In this document: piece by piece, positions 1-10,901 of the stretch
Position numbering within the stretch: position 1 is the stretch's first letter
Layout of the letters: the number at the start of each line of letters is the position of its first letter
Assembly (NCBI GenBank): GCA_001662425.1
Contig: BDDC01000040.1
Coordinates: forward strand, 56,626-120,625
Length of the DNA: 64,000 bases
Direction of reading: 5' to 3'
Origin: Chlamydomonas sphaeroides
Taxonomy: Eukaryota > Chlorophyta > Chlorophyceae > Chlamydomonadales > Chlamydomonadaceae
Notes under the pieces: model-generated
Databases searched by the model: none
What the model saw: the letters and a program-made list of their open reading frames with translations, nothing else
Told to the model about the DNA's origin: nothing
Translations under genes and position numbers: made by a program

Positions 1-1646
1 CCCAGCGGTGGCGGCGAGGAGGTGGCGGAGGCTCCAGCCGCGCCCGCCGAGGCTTCCGGGCCCTCGCCACGCGCTGCCGCCTCGTCCTCCGCGCCGCTGC
101 TGGCGCTGCCGTTGCTCGTGGCCCCGGCCGCTGACGTGGCGGCAGAGGTACGGCAGCTGCACGCCGGCGTGCTGGGGCGGGAGGCCGTGGGCGCGCTGGA
201 GCAGCTGCTGCTGTCGGCCGCTGCTGGCGAGGAGGACAGAGAGGGCAGCCCCGCTGCCCCCATCAGCTCTGTCCGCCTCAGCCCTGGCGCTGCGGCAGCC
301 CTCCGCACCAGCGGCCTGGCCGGCTTCATGTGCGACTACGGCGACCTCCTGGCGCAGCGGCGGGCTGGCGGCAACACTGACCCGGAAGTGGCGGCTGACG
401 TGCTGGCCTTCCTCGGGGAGCGCCGCCTGGCCGCGTGCCTGCGGGAGGCGGGCCCTGGCGCAAACGGCTGCCCTTTCTGCGAGTCGTCCGCTGACAATGT
501 GGCTGCGCCGCCGCCGGGCCGCCGCCGCAGCCCCTTACTGCAACAGTGGCTGCTGCTGCTGCATGCCTCCCTTTGGGGCTTTGCGGACCCCAGCGCCGAG
601 CGGGCCTACCACCTCTACAAGAGCGCCCACTGCCGCGCCCTGGATCTGACGACGACAGCACTCGACGTGGCGGTTCATATCGCTGCCTTTTGGGCCACTG
701 CTGCCCATGAGGCTCGGGCAGCCGGGGCTGTGCCCGCCGCCGCCGCCCTGGGTGCGGGCTGGCTCAGCCTGGGCGCCCAGCTGATGATCGCGCAGGGCCT
801 GCAGCTGGCGGTGCAGCTGGCGCACCTGGCCGCTGTGCTGGTGCTATCAAGGTGGGCATGGCAGGGAGGGATACGCGGAGGCCGGGCTTGGGTGCGGGTG
901 CCAGTGGGCCATGTGCCTGTTGTCGGTGATGTGGCCATGTCCCTGTTGCCTTCGCGCATGGATCTTTGCTTCTGTCATTCACGCCTACACGCTGTTCACC
1001 GTATTGCTTTCCACCGATCTCCGGGTCGCCCGCCCGCAGCCGGCACCGCAACGCCCGCATGCTCGTCAAGGCGAGCTTCGAGGCGCTTGCGCTGCTCGCC
1101 GTTACCTGGCCGGCCGCCTGGCGCGGCCCACTGCTGCCGCTGCCCGGCAACTGGGTCGAGCGCTGCCGCACCAGCCACGTCCATGTTGTTTACCTCAGCG
1201 TCCTGAAGCCCGCCTTTCGACAGGTCAGCCACATGAGGCACGCTCCCAGGGGCTCGCTCGGCACCAGCACCGCTGCCGAGTATAGATGCTGACCTGCGGG
1301 TACCTGTCGTGCGCCGCTTTATCTGCCGTGCGCGCGGGGCTGACACGTTCCCCTGCCACCCTTCCTTACGTCCCTTGCACAGCTGTCCTTGCGCTGGCAG
1401 GCGCTCGTTGTGCTCCCGGAGCTTCTGCCCATCACTTTCCTGCAACACCACATCAGCGGCCGGCGCTGGCCACCGGCCCTGGCCGGTGCGGCCGCCCACG
1501 CCGCCGTGGGCCTGCTCATCGCGCTGGCCACGGACGCCTGCAGCCGCCGCGCCTGCCTGCGCAATGGCCAACGGCGGCGGCCCGGCGCGAGGCCCGTACG
1601 CGTGGAGGCTTCGGGCAGCTCCGGCAGCGGCAAGAAGGGAAGCTGA
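1..1646 (+). CDS. Membrane protein family copy 1 (5' part outside window)
   Basis: The 3' part of a gene in the six-copy family described at 4800-8674; its function is not recognised. Exons read as 1-851 (exon 3, about 60 nt of its start lie off the window), 1040-1223 (exon 4, 184 nt) and 1383-1646 (exon 5, stop TGA). Donors and acceptors are GT-AG with the same phases (2, 0) as the other copies. Exon 3 carries the shared segment with GLAGFMCDYGDLLAQRRAGG and a long hydrophobic stretch, and exons 4 and 5 carry further hydrophobic helices. The Gln-rich linker seen in other copies is missing; in its place is a short stretch with CPFC. Exon 4 departs from the family after NWVE (RCRTSHVHVVYLS), yet the frame stays open. 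The protein is probably intact, but this cannot be judged without the first two exons. Confidence 0.75.
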
Positions 1647-4600
1647 GCCAACGAAGCAAGCGCAGGGCTACCGAGCGGTGGAGTTGTCCTAGGTCGGGAA
1701 CGGCGCGTGCTCGCTCAGGGATGTGCACGTAGGCAGTTAGTGGTTAAGAAGCAAGGCCGTTCATTGCCATGTCATGTCAATATGCACGTATCGCGCGCAC
1801 TGGATGCTGTTCATACTCCTAAAGTCCCATGTGCGCGTACTCGTTCTTACCTGTGCCGCCGTTGGATGCGTCGAGCGATAGTGCGCACGCAGAGTACACA
1901 GGCGCAGTGCGGCCAACCCACTTCTAGCCGCGCGTAGCGTAACGGGCGAGCAAACGGCGTCGGTCGGTCCCCATCTTTGCGCGCAGTGCTGGGCACGGCC
2001 CGGCGAGTTCGTTGGACGAGCAGGTGGATTGCGCAGCAGGACGAGCGGGCATGCATGTCGGGTTTGATTGGCGCGGCGCGTCACGGCCGCAGTCGTGCAT
2101 GGCGGGATGGAACGGGACCTTTATTTGGCTGATGAGGCGGCGCACTGGCCCGCCGCGCCAAGGTGTGTACGTGCGTTGCCTATCGCTGATTGCTGGTCAC
2201 ACATCCGCCGCTGGCGCGCCCCAGCCAGCTCGATGCGCCTGTTGTGTCCGCCCGCCCGGAAACACGCGAACGAACCGAAGAGGTACACCGGCGACGGCCG
2301 CCACTGTCTACGTGACTTGAGGTTGTGTGCTGGCAGCTGCAGCAGCACGTCCTGCCCAAGCCACGATGCGCCACCAACAGCAGAAGGGCGCCGGGAACCC
2401 CTCCCCGCGCCCTTCAGCCAGCATGCACGAGCGGACGCGCGTACAGTGCCACAGCAACACCGGCCTAGCGCTCACGCTGCTCCTGAGCCCCTGCCCCACA
2501 GTCGGCGGCAACCAAGCCCCACAGGCGTCCGTCACCGGCAGGAGCGAGGTCGCCCTCGCCGGCACAGGATGATCAAGCAATCGCAGCGTGAAGTTCAGGC
2601 TCTCATAACGAACCTCGTTACAAAAACCCTTTTACAGATTGGCCTAATTGGCCGCAACGCCGCGGCGTGACCGGCAAATCTGGCGCCAGCATCGGCTCGT
2701 CGCAGGAGGGGCCCCTGCTGGTGGTCGTGGTGGTCAGAGGAGCTCCTCTGGTGGTGGTGCTTCTGCAGCTGTCGATGCTGCGCTTCATGCAGAGGTAAGC
2801 TGATCACAGCATCGGATCTCGCGGGGTCGGCGCCGTGATCAGGATGAAGCGCGATGTCAAGGCCGACAGAGCAACATGACTCCAGAGGCGAGGGGCGAGG
2901 GTACGGGGGGTCGTGGGATACGTTCCTGCGTAAGGCCCAGAATATCAGCATCGCTGCAATAAGAGATGGTTGGCCTACGACGAAAGCCCATTTTTGAACA
3001 GAAGCTGCTCGTCGCGAAGATGCAAAGCCAGCTGCGGCCACCTGTCGCGAGGTTGACTGCGTGGCACCTTGCCGAGCCCCCCACAGCTGGCCGGACCGCC
3101 CTGTACATGTTGTTGTTCGCAAGTTTATCCTTACGAACTACATAACTGGCCAAGCAACCCCATTCCCACGTCTCGCCAAAGATTGCTGACATCGCCTGTA
3201 AGCAACACTAAGACTCCATAACAAGAAGCCTGCGGCCAGCTGATCGCTCGCCTTGCTGGCGAAGCTGCGGCCCAAGGTGGACGCGAAGCTCGATGTGCGG
3301 CGCGGCCCACATGTGGAGTCAGTCGTGTGGCCGCCCCACGCAGCGCGGGCTACAGGTGGCCGCCCCGACAAGGGCGGTCACGATCTTGGCGGTCTTGGTT
3401 CCTATGACCCACTCACTGTGGCCTCGCAGCTCAGTTGCGCCAGGGCCGTATTGCCCATACCCCGTGCCCAGGTAAGCTGCTACTGGGCAGGGACCGCCCG
3501 GACGCGCTTCAGTTCCTCATGAGACTGCGTGGCTGCTTGCAGTACGCAAGGACTGACAGGAGTGGAAGCAGGTCGTTACGGCTACTCCTGCTGCAGATTG
3601 TTGGCCCTGCTGTTTACTCGGCTGTGACACGCTGTGACCTGACCCCCTGCTACTACATCCTGGCCCCAGGCCTCGGCGCGCCAGGTCGATCGAGCATAAC
3701 GCGCTTAAGCCGGCTGTATCTGGATGGGCCCCGTACTCGGGCGTGTGCGCAACGTTTCGCAAATGAAGACTGCGTGAACGGTGGGTCGCCTGGGAGCCGC
3801 CCATGCATGGGGCCGCCCCAGCGGGGCGCGCAAGCACAGTCTGGCACAGGAGGACTCATGGTTTGGCACGGGTTGGCATGCCATGAGCGTGTGTTGTGGG
3901 AGCTTGCTGCGTCTGCTTCCCAGGTCGGTACCGCGGGCGTGGATCCTTAAAGCGTAGTGCGGGCTAGACCAAGGCTGGCGCGTGGCGCCGGTGTGGCTGC
4001 GTCTCCGGCAGTGCTGTTCACGCGTGACTGGCTAGCCATTGCGCTCAACGTTGGCTGTGGGCGCGGGCTGCACATCCTGCCGCATCGGCATGCGGCGAGG
4101 CGCTCACCGTTCGTCGCATTCAAGCTGGTCTGAGGAGCAGGCGCGTGTCAACACAACTTCAGGGTTCGGGCCAGTGCTCGTGGATGCTAGGGGTCGCTTG
4201 CCGCCCAAGGTTCGCTGTGCTCGGCCGCAGGGGAGGGGTTCTCCCCTGCTCGGCCCTCGCGATATCTTTTCGTTAGGTGAGACGTCGTGTCACCGTTCGC
4301 AACGTCTCGCTGTTTAGTCGCGGCCCTAAACGTCGTGCCCCTGCCCCGGCAGGTTACGCCAGCTGCGACGCTCCCCAACCGATCCCGTCGACCATTGCCA
4401 CCACGCCTCGACGACCGCCCACCTTCGTCACAACTGCAAGGCCGCACGATTGCGGGCGCGCTGACGGGCGGCTGCAAAATGTGGATGCCAGGGGTGCCAG
4501 GGGACGGGAGCAGGTGCGGCGCCTTGGGGAAGCTTCCCCCCTGTCCTTCCGCGCAATTCGCATGGGGAAACTACGGCTGCGTCAGCCACAAGCCCCCTGC

Positions 4601-4799
4601 TCGCCAAAGCTGCCTCCCCATACTGCGGCGCTGTACTTACCTGATCTCGCATGCCCATTCTTCTCCTCACTCTTCGGCCGCGTATCGCTGGGCAAGCAAC
4701 CTTGACTTGCCGTACCCCCGCCCTGGGCTTCCTCGCGCCGCTCTGCTCCAGACTATGGCCGGCGCAGCACCCGCTATTCTTTGTTGCCCCATCAGCAAA
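1647..4799. other. Intergenic, about 3.2 kb, no supported gene
   Basis: The stretch lies between copy 1 and copy 2 of the membrane family, both on +. Base composition is less GC-rich in places. Short open stretches ending at donor-like sites (for example near 2793 and 3472 on +) could be decayed exons, but I could not link them into a gene. Nothing else was recognised. Confidence 0.5.
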
Positions 4800-7700
4800 A
4801 TGCGCGGCAAGAGGCGCAGCAGCAAGGCGGGGGAGGAGCCGTTCGCGGACGCGGCAGCTCCTCGGCAGCTCGCTGCTCGCGCTCGGAGCTTCAGCAGAGC
4901 CTTCGACCTGCTCTTCATTGCGCTGGAGGTGTCCGTCGTCAGCGGTGCCTACATCGCAAAGGCGCTCTTCAGCCGCAGCTGCGTGCCTCTCGCCAGCTCC
5001 CTCCACGCGGCACTTCAGGAGCTGCCAGAACCCGTGTTGAGCAGCTACCCCTGCGGCGGCAGCTACGCAGCGAGGTTGCTGCACGTGCTGCTGCGAGGCG
5101 CTGCGATCACCCCCCGACTCCTGCTCGCGCTTCATGACTACGCGCAGCTCGCATATGTCACCGCGCTAATCATCACCGCGGCGCTCGCTCTGACCGCTCC
5201 TACGGTCTATGCGCGCTGGCGCCAGCTGCTGTTCTTCTCGCACGGCACGGTGGTCATCCTTGGCGGCGCCGCAGCCGCGGCCTGGGCGCCCGCCGCCGCT
5301 CTGCCGCTGGGGGCACCGCTGGTCCTCAGCAGTGCCCGCAAGTCGCTGCTTGCCATCTACACGCCCTGGCGCTGCGTGCTGCTGCAGCTGGTGAGAGGGG
5401 TGGGAAGGGGGAGGAGGGCCGGGTGAGGGACCGTGGGGAGGGACCAGCCGGTAAGTATAAGCGGCCAGCTAGCGGCGGAGCAGAGGTTATGCCTCGGAAG
5501 ATGAATAGATTGTAATCCGACGGCCTTCTTGACCGTTTCTGTCGTTTCCTCGCTCGCAGGGCTCTTGCGCTGCGCAGCTGTGGGGCGGCCTGGCGGTGTG
5601 GGCCCTGGCCCTGCCCTCCGTCGCCCTCATCGACGCCCGCCTCTGCGTGCCCGTCACGCCGCTCAGCTTCCTCCTCCACGCCGGCTTCCTCCTCCTAGCC
5701 ATGGTCGCATTGCCCTACCTGGCAGCCGCCGAGTGGGAGCGCCGCTGCCTGAGGCCGCAGTACGCCGCCGCCCTGCGCCGCGCTGCTGCCCTGCCGGCCC
5801 CAACGACCAAAGCCCTGACCCACACCATCGGTAGCAGCGCTCTGACCAGCCCCGCATACCCACCGATGTCCGTTGCCGACACCTGCGACAGCGGTGCCGT
5901 CAGCATTGCACGCAAGCCTGTGCTATCCTTGCGCTTGGGTCCCGGCGGCGAGGCCGACGAGGCCGCGGGCGTGCTCTACCGGCCGCGAAGCAACACCCGC
6001 GGCTCTGGCGCCGCCACTGCTCGCCACCGGACCATGACCATCAGTGCCAAGGTCCGGCTACCCGGCGAGGGCCCACGCGACGGCAATGCCAGCGGCCGGT
6101 CTAGCTTTAGGACCCTGGCGCCGGAGGTCCTGCGTTCTGCCGCCGCTGCCCTCACTGCGGCCAGGGTGGGCTCAGGTGCCGGTCAGGGCCGCCCCCTGCG
6201 GCTGCTGTCGGCGGTTGCGGTGCCCGGCTGCGTGCATCTGTTGCAGCACGTGAGGGTCAAGGGCGACAGCTGCGGACCCCCGGTGATGCACCGCTGCCTG
6301 GACCTGGGCGAGGGAGCAGCTGAGGGCGCTGTTGGAGCCTTCGACCAGCTGGCGGCCGAGCTGGCGCAGCAGCTGATGGGTGCGACGGAGGGCAGCAGCG
6401 CCGGCGGAAAGGGCCAAGACGCTGACCCTGCCGCGAGCCCTGACGGCACCAGCGGCGGCGCGTTCTGCTGGCCGCCGGCGGTGTGGTCGGATACCGACCC
6501 CAAGCAGCCGCCGGCGGCCGCTGCGTTGTCGTCCGTGGCTGTGCTGGTGCCGTGGCGTGTGCTGCGGTGCCGCACCGGGGTGCGCTGCGTGGTGGCTGGC
6601 CCCTCCGTGGGGCCCGAGGCACAGCAGCCGGCCCTGCTGGACGCCGTGTGCCGCCTGCCGCCGGGAGGCGAGGAGGAGCAGGATGGGGAGGACGAGGGCT
6701 TCAGGGCCATCAGGTGGGGCTGGTGGGCTGAAGGAGGGGCTACAGCTTCGGGCAGAAGCCTCGGCCGTCCGTCCCACTCTTCTTCATCGCCCCTTCCCGA
6801 GGCCCTCCTTGCCCCGCACATGCCCCTGCCGCCCTTGCTTCACCCCCAAGGCTGCGCCTGCCGGCCGCTGCTCTAGCCGCCCCCGGCGCGCTGACCCTCT
6901 ACCTCCTGCCGCCCAGTGGTGGTGGCGAGGAGGCCGCGGAGGCTCTGGCGGCGCTGGCCGGGGCCTCCGGCCCCGCGCCGCGCGCTGCGGCCTCATCCTC
7001 CGCTCCACTGCTGGCGCTGCCACTGATCGTGGCCCCGGCCGCTGACGTGGCGGCGGAGGTGCGGCAGCTGCACGCCGGCGTGCTGGGGCGGGAGGCCGTG
7101 GCCGTGTTGGAGCAGCTGGCGCTGGCAGAGGCCGCCGAGGAGGAGGGCACGGAGGAGGGCAGCAGCCCCGCCGCCTCCATCGGCTCTGTCTGCCTCAGCC
7201 CTGGCGCTGCGGCAGCCCTCCGCACCAGCGGCCTGGCCGGCTTCATGTGCGACTATGGCGACCTCTTGGCGCAGCGGCGGGCTGGCGGCGACACTGACCC
7301 GGAGGTGGCGGCTGACGTGCTGGCCTTCCTCGGGGAGCGCAGCCTGGCCGCATGCCTGCGGGAGGCGGCGCGATGGCAGCGGCCAAAGGCAGATCAGCAG
7401 CAACAGCCCGAGGCAAGGACCGCCGCTGGCGCTGAGGCAGCCGGGCCCGATAGCAAGCAGCAAGCGGAGGCGCTGCAGCTGTCCTGCAATGCTGCAAATG
7501 CCGGCAGCGGCGATGAGAGCGGTGGTGCTGGTAGCGGTAGCCCCTCCAGCATGCCCCCCGCGGCCGCTGCGGCTGCGTCGCCGCCTACCCGCCGCCGCCG
7601 TGGCTCCCTGCCGCCATGGCTGCTGCTGCTGCACGCCTCCCTGTGGGGCTTCGCGGCTCCTGGCGCTGAGCGGACGTACCACCTCTTCAAGGGCGCCCAC

Positions 7701-8674
7701 TGCCGCGCCCTGGACTTGACGACGACAGCGCTCGAGCTAGCCGTGCACGTCGCTGCCTTCCGGGCCACCGCCCGCGAGGCGCGAGCGGCCTGGGCGGTGC
7801 CCGCCGTTATGGGTCTAGGCGCGGGCTGGCTCAGCCTGGGCGCTCAGCTGGTCATTGCACAGGCGCTCCTCCTTGGAGTGCAACTGGGCCACCTGCCGGC
7901 CTTGCTGGGGCTGTCCAGGTTGGCCGCGCAGGGCTTAGCTGGGCGGCTGGGGCCTTTGCGACGGTCATGGTCATGGGCGCCCATCGCATATGCCGCCTGC
8001 TTGTCCCCCTGAACCTTGCTTGCCTGCGCCATCCTGCAGCCACCACCGCAAGGCCCGGCTGATCGTCAAGGCTGCGGCCGAGGCGGTCGCAACGCTTGCC
8101 GCTACCTGGCCGGCCGTGTGGGGCGGCCCGCTGCTGCCCATCCCCCGCAACTGGGTCGAGGTTTCCAACGCCGGCAAAGCCAACTTCATCTACTTTAGCC
8201 TCATGAGGCCCGCCATACGGCAGGTGAGCTACATGCGGTGCAGCGGCTCACCGTGGGCAAGTTAAGATCGCTTGCAGGGCAGGGCATGCGGTTCGGCACC
8301 CCAGATGAGCCCCACATCTCGCGGTCGGGATTCGTGTGTGCTTGCCCTCCTGCCCGGTATGGAAACCGCTATGAGCGGCCTCCGCAACCACGCCCTCGCC
8401 GCCCTGCCCTCCCGCACAGCTGTCGCTGCGCTGGCAGGCGCCGGTCGTGCTGCTGGAGCTGCTCCCCATGGCGCTGCTGCAGTACCACGTCAGCGGCTGC
8501 ATGTGGCGCCCCGCCCTGGCCTTCGCGGCTGTCCACGCCTCAACGAGCCTGCTCATCGCAGGGGCCACGGACGCGGGCATCCGCCGTACCTTCCTGCGCC
8601 GCGGGCGGCAGCCGTCCAAGGCGGGGCTCGAGGGCGCTGGTAGGTCGCAGGGCAGCGGCAAGGAGGCGGCCTGA
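4800..8674 (+). CDS. Uncharacterised polytopic membrane protein, family copy 2
   Basis: Function not recognised. Five exons: 4800-5390, 5560-6713, 6851-7918, 8040-8223, 8420-8674 (phases 0, 2, 2, 0), giving 1083 residues. The start at 4800 is chosen because copies 3, 4 and 5 also begin with a Met at this point; an in-frame ATG at 4755 is the alternative. Hydrophobic segments that look like membrane helices lie near residues 35-56, 107-134, 143-165 and 200-250, and again in exons 3 to 5. Between them is a soluble part in exon 2 with the conserved stretch LVPWRVLRCRTGVRCVVAGP, and in exon 3 a second soluble part followed by a low-complexity Gln/Ala/Ser linker before the C-terminal helices. No catalytic motif is visible. 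The full reading frame and matching exon structure make this the best reference copy of the family. Confidence 0.85.
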
Positions 8675-10901
8675 GCCGGTCCCTTGTAGTGTCGTGGCTG
8701 GGTGCACCAGCCAGACGCTGTGCCCTCCTCCCCGAACTGCGCCAGCACCCGAAGGTTTCTTATGCCTGGCAAGTGCCAGTTGTCATGTGTCTTTTTCTAG
8801 GTGGCGCCAGCGATGGCCTGGTCCATGCATGCTGAGTCTGGGGTTGTGAGTTGATGGTCTTGTGTTATTGATTTGCACGCAAGCGTGCCCCGGCCATGTC
8901 TGGGTGACGGAGCCAGGTGTCGCGCCCAGATAAGTGCCGGCACGTAGGGCGCTGGTTGAGAGGGTGATGGGCGCCTACGCACGCAACGCCTTCAACTGCA
9001 TCCGACAAATGGGTGTGGGCGGCCGGCAGCCCTAGAGGAAGGACTGGGTGGCAGCACGAGTGGGCCAGCGTGCGGAAATGGCGCATTGGACCACTATCAC
9101 TCACCTCGAGCCCTAAGCGGTGGCTTGGGGCGGAGGGGAGGGCTGATAGTATCTCATGCCGCGCATAGGCGCGTGCGCCTGTGACAAGAGCATGCGAAAT
9201 AGGTGTTGAGCATTGGGACGCCATGCGGAGTGGTGGGCGTTAGAATTACTAATGTGTTGTGCGGTGCGGTTCCATGTATGTGGTGTGGTGTCGCGTGCTA
9301 GGTTCTGGACCGACCCTTTACTTCGTTCATTGCCGATTTTCCGTAACAACCACTACCGGCAACGGAGGTTAGCGTCACAGCCGGCCTTGCGGCTGCGGGC
9401 CCCGCTCCCGCGCATGTAGGGGCTGCGGCCGGCCTGCTGTGGGCACGAGAAGCTTGGCCACGGATTCATATTAGCTTCATTCCTGGCGGCGCTGTGCGGC
9501 TGAGTCTGCGCCTGATGCCGGCAGCACAGTACCCACAGGCCCGCGGTGCTGCTACCGCCGTGTTGCTGCTGCTCATCAGGCAGGTGCCATAGCGCGCGCT
9601 CCCATGCATGCTTGAACTTTGAGGGGCTTGCCCGGAGTCGAAATGATGGGGTGCTAGGGTCGTTAGACCAGTTGATGTCCATGTGAACAACCCGCCAGAA
9701 CCGCTGTAAGCTTCGTGCATGAGGCGATGCGGTGCGCGCGCTACGTTCGGCCTGGGGGCGCTCCATGAGGCCGCTCCGGGTGCATCATAGCTTGTCCAGC
9801 GCTTTGATCAGCCACTTGTACTGTAGAACCAGCGTGGAAGTCAGTAAAAGGTACCTGAGACAACCGCCGTTACTTGCAGCCCCTCAGTCAGCCGGTGATG
9901 CCGTGTCGTGCCACGCGAGTCCTCCTCACCCCGTTGGTGCAGGTCTACCTGGACCCCTGCGCATCATGGACTTGGCATGCCCGCTGGCCCCTGCTTGCTG
10001 CTCGCCGTGCCTAGCTGCGCTTCCACGTGCCCGATCACACCGCCCAATTAACTGCAAGCAAGACCCTGCCGCCGTCACCGCAACCCAAGACCCGGCTATA
10101 AGTCTCCGGAGGTAGTCTCTGCCTCACAGCTCACACGCCTGTGCATGCCGGGATGCTGTGACAGTATGGCGCTGCGTAGTCGTGTACATTCACCATCAAG
10201 AGTTACACATCAAGCCACCTGCACTTCCGTACAGGAGTCATGCGCACGCCGCTGATCAGCGGCAAGCGGTGTCGTCCTATCCGTTACGTCTGCGCGTCCT
10301 CGACCCCACCAGGTTCCAAACAACAAGGCGCTCAGGCGGCGCACATGCCGGTACGCCCTCGCATGAAATGCATTGCCAAAACGAGCACAAGCATAACGGG
10401 CACGTCCTCCATCGGCATAGCAAACACGAACAGCAGCACGACACTGCTCATACAAGGTCAGGTTCAAGTCAAAACAGCACTCCGGCTCTGCCAGCTCCGA
10501 CCGCACGTCCATGGGACTCCCGAGAGCCCATCACCGGGACACGCTCCGCGCTCTCATCGCTCTCGTGCTTGCCTGCCCACGTCCAATCAGGTTGGCTAGT
10601 TGCCCCACCGTCGTCGCACAGCGGCTGCGGCTCTCAGACTTGCGCTGCGGCTACCCGCTGCCCTTGCACCGCCAAGCCAACGGCCCCTGGGAATTTCAAC
10701 TGGTACGGACGTCCCAAGCACCACGCAACAGCCAGTGCGTGAGCATCGAGGGAGCCGTTCGCCCTCGTGGCGCCAGCCACCCAGCCCGTCGACTGCCCCC
10801 AGCGCACGCCCCCCAATTCCTTCACAACCAACCACGAAGTACGCACACGCGCACAAAACACTCTTGCGGTCCGGCCCCATGGCCTCTGTCCGCCAGCTTC
10901 A
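8675..10901. other. Intergenic, convergent 3' ends, no supported gene
   Basis: This region lies between the 3' end of membrane family copy 2 (+) and the 3' end of the arginine methyltransferase gene (-). Only short, overlapping open frames without splice logic are present. I see no gene, RNA or mobile element. Confidence 0.5.

Noticed and set aside
2660..3950. Hydrophobic stretch ending at a donor-like GTAAGC near 2793, and an open stretch ending at another near 3472
   Set aside because: They do not link into one frame, have no start or stop context and match no part of the nearby family; at most decayed coding DNA.
4287..4799. In-frame extension upstream of the copy 2 start, including an ATG at 4755
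   Set aside because: Copies 3, 4 and 5 all start at the equivalent of 4800, and the upstream peptide is not conserved among them.
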